DNA of 59,541 nt from contig JAUNDF010000003.1 in assembly GCA_030526225.1 (NCBI GenBank), positions 1-59,541 of the forward strand, written 5' to 3'. How positions within the stretch are numbered: the stretch's first letter is position 1; each line of letters opens with the position of its first letter. The notes under the pieces are model-generated. The model did no database searches. It worked only from the letters and a program-made list of their open reading frames with translations, and was not told the origin of the DNA. This stretch comes from Clostridia bacterium. Lineage in GTDB: Bacteria; Bacillota; Clostridia; Christensenellales; Aristaeellaceae. The translations under genes were made by a program, and so were the position numbers. Positions 45,604-52,700 of the stretch are shown here, in pieces.

Positions 45604-46091
45604 GGCTGTCCCTCCTGTGTGTGCAAATAGTACTGAATCAGATGATTGCTGCCTTCAGCGTCAACCAGATTTACCCGGATGAGCTGGCCTTCTTTTTCAA
45701 TATGCATGGAAGAAGCAGAAGCGATGGCAACACCGTTTTCAGGGTCGAATTCGTCGCCCTCGTCCAGAATATCTTCCGTAAGCTTGCCGTCATACACATA
45801 GATGACGCTGGTCAGGTCGCCGGAAGAAATGCTCAGTGCGGGACCTGCGTCTGTTTCCAGCACCTGTATGGCACCGGCGGTATCTCCGGCACGCAGCTTG
45901 GCGGTAATGTAGCCGGTCATCAGCCGTACATCAGCAGACAAAGACAAGTCTGCCTGTACGCTGGAATATGCCTGCACGCTGAAGGAAACCGTCAGCATGG
46001 ACATGATGGCGAAGACGGCAATCAGCAGAAAAACGGCTGCGCCTGCAATGGGATGGGACTTGGATTTCTGCGCTCTCTGCAAATCACTCAT
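45600..46091 (-). CDS. Small pilin-like membrane protein
   Basis: About 163 residues. A basic N-terminus (RAQKSKSHPIAG) precedes one helix (AVFLLIAVFAIMSMLTVSF) and a soluble domain. The start is uncertain: the ATG at 46091 overlaps the previous gene's TGA, but GGAG touches it directly. An in-frame TTG at 46082 has better spacing, and an upstream ATG at 46109 is also possible. It lies between two similar genes and is translationally coupled to them. The stop is TGA. Confidence 0.6.
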   Translation of the reverse strand: MSDLQRAQKSKSHPIAGAAVFLLIAVFAIMSMLTVSFSVQAYSSVQADLSLSADVRLMTGYITAKLRAGDTAGAIQVLETDAGPALSISSGDLTSVIYVYDGKLTEDILDEGDEFDPENGVAIASASSMHIEKEGQLIRVNLVDAEGSNHLIQYYLHTQEGQP

Positions 46092-46401
46092 CTCCTTTGT
46101 CAACAACATAGATTTCAGGAAGAATGTTGGATGCGAACGCATTGTAGCGGATAAAATAGCGGTTTTCATCCCAGGAAAGTCCGTAATGCTCTTTCAGGTA
46201 GTCAATTTCGCCGGGATAGAAGCCCTCTGTGGCATAGCAGGTAGCGGCAGCACGATAGGCAGCCTGCTGGACAAGGTTCAGCTGCTTGGCACTGTTCTGC
46301 TCCTGCACGGCAACAATACCGTTGACAGAAGAGATAATCACCGCCGCAAAGATGGCAATGGTCAATATGATACCGCGGTATTCCTTCAGACGCTTCAGCA
46401 T
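46084..46401 (-). CDS. Small pilin-like membrane protein
   Basis: A 105-residue protein with a short basic leader (MLKRLKEYRG), one helix (IILTIAIFAAVIISSVNGIV) and a small C-terminal domain. The leader plus helix resembles a type IV pilin, yet Glu at position five is missing. AGGAGGT lies upstream of the ATG at 46401. The stop is TGA and overlaps the next gene. Confidence 0.6.
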   Translation of the reverse strand: MLKRLKEYRGIILTIAIFAAVIISSVNGIVAVQEQNSAKQLNLVQQAAYRAAATCYATEGFYPGEIDYLKEHYGLSWDENRYFIRYNAFASNILPEIYVVDKGDE

Positions 46402-46443
46402 TCCGGGACCTCCTTTCCGGTGAAAATCAATAGTGCGATGATG

Positions 46444-47493
46444 TTATGCAATGGATGTGAGAATGGATGCCATGGGCAGCATCACAGCCAGCAGGATGGC
46501 GCCGATAATCACAGCCAGCACAGCCACCAGGGTGGGCTCAATCATGCTGACGAGATTGGACAGCTGCTCATCCATGTCCATTTCATAGACCTCGTTTAAC
46601 CGGCCCATCACCTGATCGGCACGGCCGGCATCAAAGCCGAGACGCACCATGCGGCCATACAGCGGGTCAAAAATCTGGGACTGTTCAATGGCATCGGCAA
46701 AGGGAACACCCTGTTCCACCTGATCGCGGACGAAGTGAATCTTCTTCAGTGCATCGGCATCGGTGAACAGGTCATCCAGCAATGCGAGGCTTTCGGACAG
46801 GGGGAAGCCGGAGGAAAGCATCATCTGCATAACCCCGGCAAAACGGGAGGCAGACAGCTTGCGGCGCACCTGTGCATAGGGCGGGAAAAGCTTGATAATC
46901 AGCTTATCCGCATGTTCCGGGTCAAAGTGGCGCCATACCAGCATGGCAATCACAGCCAGCAGCACAACGCCAACCAGAATCAAAACCCAGCGGCCGATGT
47001 TGGTGCCGATGTTCAGCAGGCTGTTGCTCTCGGCGCTGGTGTTGCCAAGGCCGCCCAGAATGTTGCGGAAAATCGGCAGCACCCGGGATACAAGCAGCAC
47101 GATGACACAGGCCATCATGGCAATCAACACCATTGGGTAGGTGACTGCGCTGCGGATAGCCTTGCGGATGCCGTCTTCACGGTTGTAGTACAAATCAAGG
47201 CCGTGCATCACGTTTTCCAGCTGGCCGGTGGTTTCGCCGATGCGGACCATTTCCTTCATGTACTTGGGGAAAAGGGGAGAGTCCTTTACGCCGCTGTACA
47301 GGCTGCCGGTCATGTTGATTTCCTCGCCAAGCTTGGTCATCTCGGCAGCGTAGGGCGTGGAAGCGTAGTTGGCAGCCAGGGTGGGCATGCCCTCATGCAG
47401 GGGCAAACCTGATGAAAGCAGCAGTTCGACCTGCTGGCAGAACAGACTGACCTCGGCGGCACTGAGCAGTGCCTTTTTTTCTCTTGCCTTCAT
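46444..47493 (-). CDS. PilC/GspF-type inner membrane platform protein
   Basis: A 349-residue protein with two T2SF domains (about residues 15-135 and 215-340), each carrying the pattern seen in MVRIGETTGQLENVM and MVRLGFDAGRADQVM. Three membrane helices are visible, around residues 115-140, 165-190 and 320-345. It forms the membrane platform that the cytoplasmic ATPase turns in type IV pilus and type II secretion systems. Its length (349) is a little short of the usual 400. The stop is TAA. Confidence 0.88.
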   Translation of the reverse strand: MKAREKKALLSAAEVSLFCQQVELLLSSGLPLHEGMPTLAANYASTPYAAEMTKLGEEINMTGSLYSGVKDSPLFPKYMKEMVRIGETTGQLENVMHGLDLYYNREDGIRKAIRSAVTYPMVLIAMMACVIVLLVSRVLPIFRNILGGLGNTSAESNSLLNIGTNIGRWVLILVGVVLLAVIAMLVWRHFDPEHADKLIIKLFPPYAQVRRKLSASRFAGVMQMMLSSGFPLSESLALLDDLFTDADALKKIHFVRDQVEQGVPFADAIEQSQIFDPLYGRMVRLGFDAGRADQVMGRLNEVYEMDMDEQLSNLVSMIEPTLVAVLAVIIGAILLAVMLPMASILTSIA

Positions 47494-47519
47494 ATAATGC
47501 AGATCCTCCTTCAGCTTTA

Positions 47520-48350
47520 TCAGTAATATCGTTCAAGTGAGTACTTCTTAACCTTGGTGGCGGTGGATTCGGCTGTCAGGTCAATGCGCTTCCATTCGCC
47601 GTCAATCAATACCATGTTCCAGGCGTGATATACCTTGTCAGCGTAGCCGATGCACAGCTGGGTGGGAATGCCCTGGGAGCGCAGCATACAGGCAGTTAAT
47701 GCGGCGTAGTCAAAGCAGATGCCCTTGCCGCCGTCCAGTACGGCATCCAAATCAGGCAGATAGCCGGTGGACACATTCAGTGCAAGGATGTAGTCGTATT
47801 GCAGCGTCTTCAGCACAAACTTGCTGACTGCTTCCAGCTTTTCGCTGTCGGAAGATAATCCGCCGCAGATTTCAGCAGCCTTGGCCACAGCCTTGGTGGA
47901 CTGGGTGTAATTTACATACTGGTTCGGTCCAAGGAAGCATGCCTCCTCCGGGCTGAAGGAGGAAACCGTAAAGGTCTGGGAAGATACAGAGGCGTACTTC
48001 TTGCCGGATTTGCGCTTGAACACGCTCACCTTGTACTTGCCCTCACCCAACTGCAGGGGGAAGACCTCCCAGTTGCCGTTGGAATTCAGGTCGTAGGTCA
48101 ATGTATTCTTGCCCTTTTCGACCCGGAGCTTCAGGTCGCCGGAGGCTTTCTCCTGCTTGACCATGATGTAGCCCTGGTCCGCATGGGTGATATCAATCAC
48201 CGTGCCTGATTTCTTCAGGGTCTTATTGCCGGTTTCCGGCCAAATCGGGCTTTGCGCTGCCAGCACGATTGCACACAAAAGCACAACAAACACAGCCAGT
48301 AGGCCGGCTGCCATGCTGTGTCCCCGAATCTTGCGTGTCATCGCTCTCAT
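47520..48350 (-). CDS. Transglutaminase-like secreted protein
   Basis: A 276-residue protein. An N-terminal membrane helix or signal (LLAVFVVLLCAIVLA) is followed by a beta-rich domain (about residues 45-135) and a transglutaminase-like papain-fold domain. The catalytic triad is visible as Cys in GKGICFDYAALTACML, His in YHAWNMVL and Asp in RIDLT. Such domains act as proteases or cross-linkers on the cell surface. It sits between the regulator and PilC in one operon. The stop is TGA. Confidence 0.82.
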   Translation of the reverse strand: MRAMTRKIRGHSMAAGLLAVFVVLLCAIVLAAQSPIWPETGNKTLKKSGTVIDITHADQGYIMVKQEKASGDLKLRVEKGKNTLTYDLNSNGNWEVFPLQLGEGKYKVSVFKRKSGKKYASVSSQTFTVSSFSPEEACFLGPNQYVNYTQSTKAVAKAAEICGGLSSDSEKLEAVSKFVLKTLQYDYILALNVSTGYLPDLDAVLDGGKGICFDYAALTACMLRSQGIPTQLCIGYADKVYHAWNMVLIDGEWKRIDLTAESTATKVKKYSLERYY

Positions 48351-48373
48351 GTCTTGCTAACCTCACATTTATC

Positions 48374-49603
48374 TTAGCCGTCGATATCCTTGCTTCCGCC
48401 ATCCGGTGTTCCGCTGCTGGTCAGGGGACCGAGCCGATAGGTCAGGATGAAATTGGAGCTGGGGAAGCGGGCGTAGAATTTGCTCTTCAGCCGCTCCATC
48501 ACCATCCGGCCGGAATCATAGTTGATGGTGGGCAGCAGCATGGCAAACTGTGTTGCACTGAACTGGGTAATGGTATCGCCCTTGCGCAGGCTGGATTTCA
48601 GCACCGCGGCCAGTCCGCTCATCACTTCGTTGAGCATCAGCGGGGCGATGGTCTGGCTGTTGTCGGTGGGTACCACCATCAGCAGCGCCAGGAACATGCT
48701 GGAGCCAAGCCGCTCCAGATTGCGCATCTGCAGATTGTAAATTTCCTTAAACACGGAGTAATCGCAGAAGAATGCGCCGGATACCTCGCTGTATGCGCGA
48801 AGCTCACCGCGGATGGCATCCAGGTTATCCTAAAGGTTGCTGCTCACATGGGCAATCTGCTTGTAAAACTCCTGTACGCCTTCAGGGGGCTGTACGCCGA
48901 GGTAGTGATAGTGCAGATTGGTCACGTGCTTGTACTGCATCAACGCTTCGTTGTTGCGATTTGTTTTAATCAGCGCATTCATTAGCTGGAGATGCAGCTG
49001 CTCATCAAAGGCATCCACATCCAGTGCGTGACGGCAGACGGAGATGATTTCTTCCCAGTTCTCTTTCTGCTCCAGCAATCCGAGATAGTGATAAACAAGC
49101 TTCAGATAATTGTCATTGAGCAGGGAAGAGAAGCCGGCGTACCAGCTGTGCTTTTCATCACCGCTGAGCAAATCGCCTGCGTACAGATGAATGGCCTTGC
49201 GGAACAGGGGTGCAGTTTCCTCGTCCAGCACATTCACATCCAGCAGCCGACCGGCCAGATCCTCAAATTCATACACGTCCACCGATACGTTTTCGTTGCT
49301 CTTCCAGCGGTAGCTGCCGCGTTCGGTGGCAATGCAGGCGCTCAGGTCGGGACTGATTTGCCCCAGAATCACACGGAAGCGGCTGATGAGCGTTTTCAGT
49401 GCGTTTTCGGGGTTGGTGGATGTTTCGCCGCCCCACATGATTTCAATCAGCTTGGAGGTGGTGATAGCCTGTCCGTGCTCCAAAATCAAAAACTGCATCA
49501 GGGCCATGCCCTTGCGGGATTTGTTGATTACAGCATCCATGTTTACGCCGTCAAGCGTTACGTGAAAGCCGCCGAGCAGGGAAACATGAATGTGGGCTGC
49601 CAT
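48374..49603 (-). CDS. BTAD-type transcriptional regulator with degenerate GGDEF-like domain and in-frame TAG
   Basis: A 409-residue protein when TAG at codon 258 (complement of 48830-48832) is read. It starts with an OmpR-type winged helix (LLGGFHVTLDGVNM, KLIEIMWGG) at residues 1-100, then a BTAD helical domain at about 105-250 ending LGVQPPEGVQEFYKQIAHV. After the TAG comes DNLDAIRGELRAYSEVSGAF, the usual linker helix. The tail is a GGDEF-like domain in which the signature is FSATQF, so it cannot make c-di-GMP. As two frames these would be a 257-residue regulator and an orphan tail without a ribosome site. It heads the pilus-like operon and likely regulates it. TAAAGGAG precedes the ATG; the final stop is TAA. 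Confidence 0.88.
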
Positions 49604-49667
49604 TTGTCCATCTCCTTTAAATTGTTATAAAAATGTTGGTGGTTACACGCGTTACATATCCTTTATC

Positions 49668-49696
49668 ATTATATCAGTTATCGGTGCATCTTGCAA
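49668..49696 (-). promoter_or_regulatory. Sigma-A promoter of the BTAD regulator and pilus-like operon
   Basis: On the minus strand, TTGCAA (49691-49696), 17 bases and a perfect TATAAT (49668-49673), 65 bases before the ATG. Confidence 0.78.
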
Positions 49697-49720
49697 CCCA
49701 TGTAATCCGATTGTTACAGC

Positions 49721-49762
49721 AAAAATGCCTGAAAATCGGAAAACTTTTTCCAACTTTCAGGC
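49721..49762 (-). terminator. Terminator after the NSS transporter gene
   Basis: GCCTGAAA / TTTCAGGC outer stem with an inner GGAAAA / TTTTCC stem, followed on the minus strand by a T-run. Confidence 0.7.
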
Positions 49763-49788
49763 ATCATATGATGATATTGACAGAAGTA

Positions 49789-51147
49789 TTATACCAGACC
49801 CTGGATAATCAGAATCACAATCAGCACAGGCAGTACAAACTGCAGGAAGGGCTTCAGAGCCCGGGGGAGCTTCATGCCCTCGCCGCTGTTGCATTCCTTC
49901 AGGTAGTTATCAAAGCCCCAGCCCCAGCGGGATACGCAGAACAGCAGATATACCAGCGCACCGATGGGCAGCAGCAGGTTGGATACGATGAAATCCTCGC
50001 TGTCCAGCACATCCCGGCCGCCAATCAGGTGCAGGTTCTGCCACACATTGTAACCCAGCACACAGGGGATGGAAGCAATCAGGATAAACAGACCGTTGTA
50101 CAGTACAGCTTTCTTGCGGCTGATGTGGAACATCTCCTCGGTGAAGGACATGATGTTCTCAAATACCGCAATAATGGTGGAGAAGCTGGCAAAGCTCATG
50201 AACAGGAAGAACAGGGAGCCCCAGATTCTGCCGCCGGGCATGTTGACGAACACATTGGGCAGCGTTACAAAAATCAGGGAAGGACCTGCGTCAGGCTGAA
50301 TGCCATAGGTGAAGCAGGCGGGGAAGATAATCAGGCCGGACATGATGGCCACAAATGTATCCAGCGCGCAGATACGCAGGGATTCGCCGGTCAGGGTCTT
50401 ATCCCCGGGCATAAAGCTGCCGAAGATTTCCATGGCGGCAATGCCAAGGCTCAGGGTAAAGAAGGCCTGATTCATGGCGGCGGTCACCGTTTGCCACACA
50501 CCGTTGCTGCGGATGGCGTTCAGGTTGGGCTCAAGGTAGAACTTCAGGCCCTCACCGGCACCGGAAAGCATCAGGCTGTTGACGGCCAGCACCAAAATCA
50601 GCACCAGCAATGCGGACATCATCACCTTGCTGACCTTTTCAATGCCCTTCTGCAAACCGCGGCTGCAAACCAGCAGACCCAGCAGAACAGTAATGGCCAT
50701 CCAGATGCCCATTTCCAGCGGATCGGCCAGCAGACTGCCGAATACGGCACTCACCTGAGCGGGCTCTGTCATTTTGCTGAACGCGCCGCCGGCAAACTTG
50801 AAGAAGAAAGCGAGCATCCAGCCGGAAACGGTGGTGTAATACATCATCAGCAGATAACAGCCAAGCATGCAGAACCAGCCGTGGATGTGCCACTTGTGCC
50901 CCGGCTTTTCCAATGTTTTGTAGCTGAGTACAGCGCCCTTTCGGCTGGCGCGGCCCACAGCCAGCTCCATGGTCAGCACAGGGACACCCATCACCAGCAA
51001 AAACAGAAGGTACAGCAGGACGAAAAAGCCGCCGCCGTTTTGACCCACCACATAGGGGAAGCGCCATACATTGCCGATGCCGATGGCACAGCCGGCGCTG
51101 ACCAGTATGAACCCAAGCCGGGACTTGAAGTTTTCTCTCTTATTCAT
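49789..51147 (-). CDS. Neurotransmitter:sodium symporter (NSS) family transporter
   Basis: A 452-residue LeuT-fold transporter with 11-12 membrane helices. The signature helix 1, SAGCAIGIGNVWRFPYVVGQ, carries the sodium and substrate site, and helix 6 reads FFTLSLGIAAMEIFGSFM. Bacterial relatives carry amino acids such as tyrosine, tryptophan or alanine; the substrate cannot be told. It lies last in a small operon after a ROK kinase and DUF3842. AGGAG precedes the ATG at 51147. The stop is TAA. Confidence 0.92.
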   Translation of the reverse strand: MNKRENFKSRLGFILVSAGCAIGIGNVWRFPYVVGQNGGGFFVLLYLLFLLVMGVPVLTMELAVGRASRKGAVLSYKTLEKPGHKWHIHGWFCMLGCYLLMMYYTTVSGWMLAFFFKFAGGAFSKMTEPAQVSAVFGSLLADPLEMGIWMAITVLLGLLVCSRGLQKGIEKVSKVMMSALLVLILVLAVNSLMLSGAGEGLKFYLEPNLNAIRSNGVWQTVTAAMNQAFFTLSLGIAAMEIFGSFMPGDKTLTGESLRICALDTFVAIMSGLIIFPACFTYGIQPDAGPSLIFVTLPNVFVNMPGGRIWGSLFFLFMSFASFSTIIAVFENIMSFTEEMFHISRKKAVLYNGLFILIASIPCVLGYNVWQNLHLIGGRDVLDSEDFIVSNLLLPIGALVYLLFCVSRWGWGFDNYLKECNSGEGMKLPRALKPFLQFVLPVLIVILIIQGLV

Positions 51148-51162
51148 ATGATGCTCCTGTTA

Positions 51163-51573
51163 TTATTTCTCAAGCATTTTGACTGCGGCGCTGACCGCAT
51201 CGCGGACAGCATCTGCCATGGTCGCTGCCGTGCAGCCGGCAACCGTCGTCTGGCAGCGGGACACAGGCACAAGAATCTTGTGTGCCTTGCTGGAACCGAT
51301 GGCGCAGGCAATGTCACCTGTCACCTCACCCAGCATGGCATCGCACAGTACCATGCCGATGGGACAAAGAATCAAATCGGCATTCCGGGCGCAAACACGA
51401 ATGGCATTTTCACCCGTTGCACCCTGATCGGCACCGGCCCGCAGCATGGCGGCGGTTGCCAGAGAGTTGGTTCCGACGGCAATGATTTTCTGTGCGGGCA
51501 GGGCTGCCTTCAGCTGCTCTACCAGCTGCTTGCCGATTCCGCCGCCCTGAGCATCAATCACAACTACGTTCAT
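51163..51573 (-). CDS. DUF3842 protein
   Basis: A 136-residue protein opening MNVVVIDAQGGGIGKQLVEQ, a nucleotide-binding-like glycine loop characteristic of DUF3842 from Clostridia. The middle has ADLILCPIGMVL. The family has no known function. Its start overlaps the stop of the ROK kinase gene (ATGA), and the transporter follows 15 bases after its TAA, so the three are co-expressed. Confidence 0.8.
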   Translation of the reverse strand: MNVVVIDAQGGGIGKQLVEQLKAALPAQKIIAVGTNSLATAAMLRAGADQGATGENAIRVCARNADLILCPIGMVLCDAMLGEVTGDIACAIGSSKAHKILVPVSRCQTTVAGCTAATMADAVRDAVSAAVKMLEK

Positions 51574-52454
51574 GCTTCCTCCAATGCACGGCGCGCCAGC
51601 AGATAGGCACCCAGCACGCCGCTGTTTTCACCGCATCCGGGCGGTACGATGTAGTCATTCGCGCCATCGGTGATGGCAGGGGATGCGATATAGCCATTTA
51701 ACGACTGCGCGACCAGCCTGCGGACCTTGTCAAACAGGAAATGCTGATGCATCACGCCGCCGCCGAGGATAATCTTCTCGGGGGAAAAGGCAGTGATAGC
51801 GTTGTGGCACATGCTGGCAAGATAATATGCCTCGATATCCCACGCCACGTGATCTTCAGGTATTTGGAATGCAGGCATGCCCCACCGTTTTTCCAACGCA
51901 GGACCGGCGGCAAGCCCCTCAAGGCAGCCCTTGTGATAGGGACAGAAGCCGTCAGGGGAAGGGTCGCGCTCGACAGGCCGAAGCAGCATATGGCCAAGCT
52001 CTGGGTGAACCAAACCATGCACCGCTTTGCCGTCAATCACCAATCCGCCGCCGATGCCCGTGCCGATTGTCACATACAGGCAGGAGCCCAGTCCCTGTGC
52101 AGCACCGTAAGCATGTTCAGCCAGCGCGGCTGCGTTCACATCCGTGTCAATGGCGCAGGGGATTTGGAGAGCTTCCCGGAATTTGGAAAGAATCGGGTAA
52201 TCCTTCCAGGCCAGCTTGGGTGTTTTGGTAATGCTGCCATAGGAAGCGCTTGCCGGGTTTAAATCCAGCGGACCAAAGCACCCGATGCCCAACGAATCCA
52301 CCTGATGATTGCGGAAAAAGTCAATCATGACCGGCATGGTAACAGATGGTGGTTCTGTAGGGATGGATTCCCGGACAAGAATCTGTCTGTTCTCATCCAG
52401 AATGCTCAGTACCATCTTTGTGCCGCCGGCTTCAAGGGCACCGAAATGCAGCAT
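51570..52454 (-). CDS. ROK family sugar kinase (probable fructokinase)
   Basis: A 294-residue kinase. The N-terminal phosphate loop is GALEAGGTKMVLSIL. The sugar and zinc region reads HPELGHMLLRPVERD, then CPYHKGCLEGLAAGPALEKRWG, the pattern of Bacillus-type ROK fructokinases. The glycine loop near the middle is VTIGTGIGGGLVI. It phosphorylates a hexose with ATP; fructose is the best guess by motif. The ATG at 52454 follows AGGAGGG by six bases. The stop is TGA. Confidence 0.85.
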   Translation of the reverse strand: MLHFGALEAGGTKMVLSILDENRQILVRESIPTEPPSVTMPVMIDFFRNHQVDSLGIGCFGPLDLNPASASYGSITKTPKLAWKDYPILSKFREALQIPCAIDTDVNAAALAEHAYGAAQGLGSCLYVTIGTGIGGGLVIDGKAVHGLVHPELGHMLLRPVERDPSPDGFCPYHKGCLEGLAAGPALEKRWGMPAFQIPEDHVAWDIEAYYLASMCHNAITAFSPEKIILGGGVMHQHFLFDKVRRLVAQSLNGYIASPAITDGANDYIVPPGCGENSGVLGAYLLARRALEEA

Positions 52455-52632
52455 GGTTTTCCCTCCTGTATACAGCAAAATAAAACACAGGCAGCGTGAT
52501 TGCTTGTGCGAAAGGCTTCTTATGAAAATGTTACACTACAAATCTACAGTAACTACATACTCATCTTATAGAAATCGTCAGTGAATGTAAAGAGGAAAAA
52601 AGAGGAAACAGACATAAATGCAGAAAAAATAC

Positions 52633-52661
52633 AAAAAACCCTGAGGCGCGAAGCCTCAGGG
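52633..52661 (-). terminator. Terminator after the flavoprotein reductase gene
   Basis: Nine-base-pair perfect stem CCCTGAGGC / GCCTCAGGG, five-base loop, then a T-run on the minus strand. The remaining bases of the 52455-52700 gap hold nothing I can identify. Confidence 0.85.
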
Positions 52662-52700
52662 CGAAAATCAATTCATGTGAGCAGGTTCACTGCTGTTGAA

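Noticed and set aside
48374-48754. A separate 126-residue gene downstream of the BTAD regulator.
   Set aside because: It has no ribosome site and its first in-frame ATG falls inside the GGDEF-like fold. It is the tail of the regulator across the TAG.
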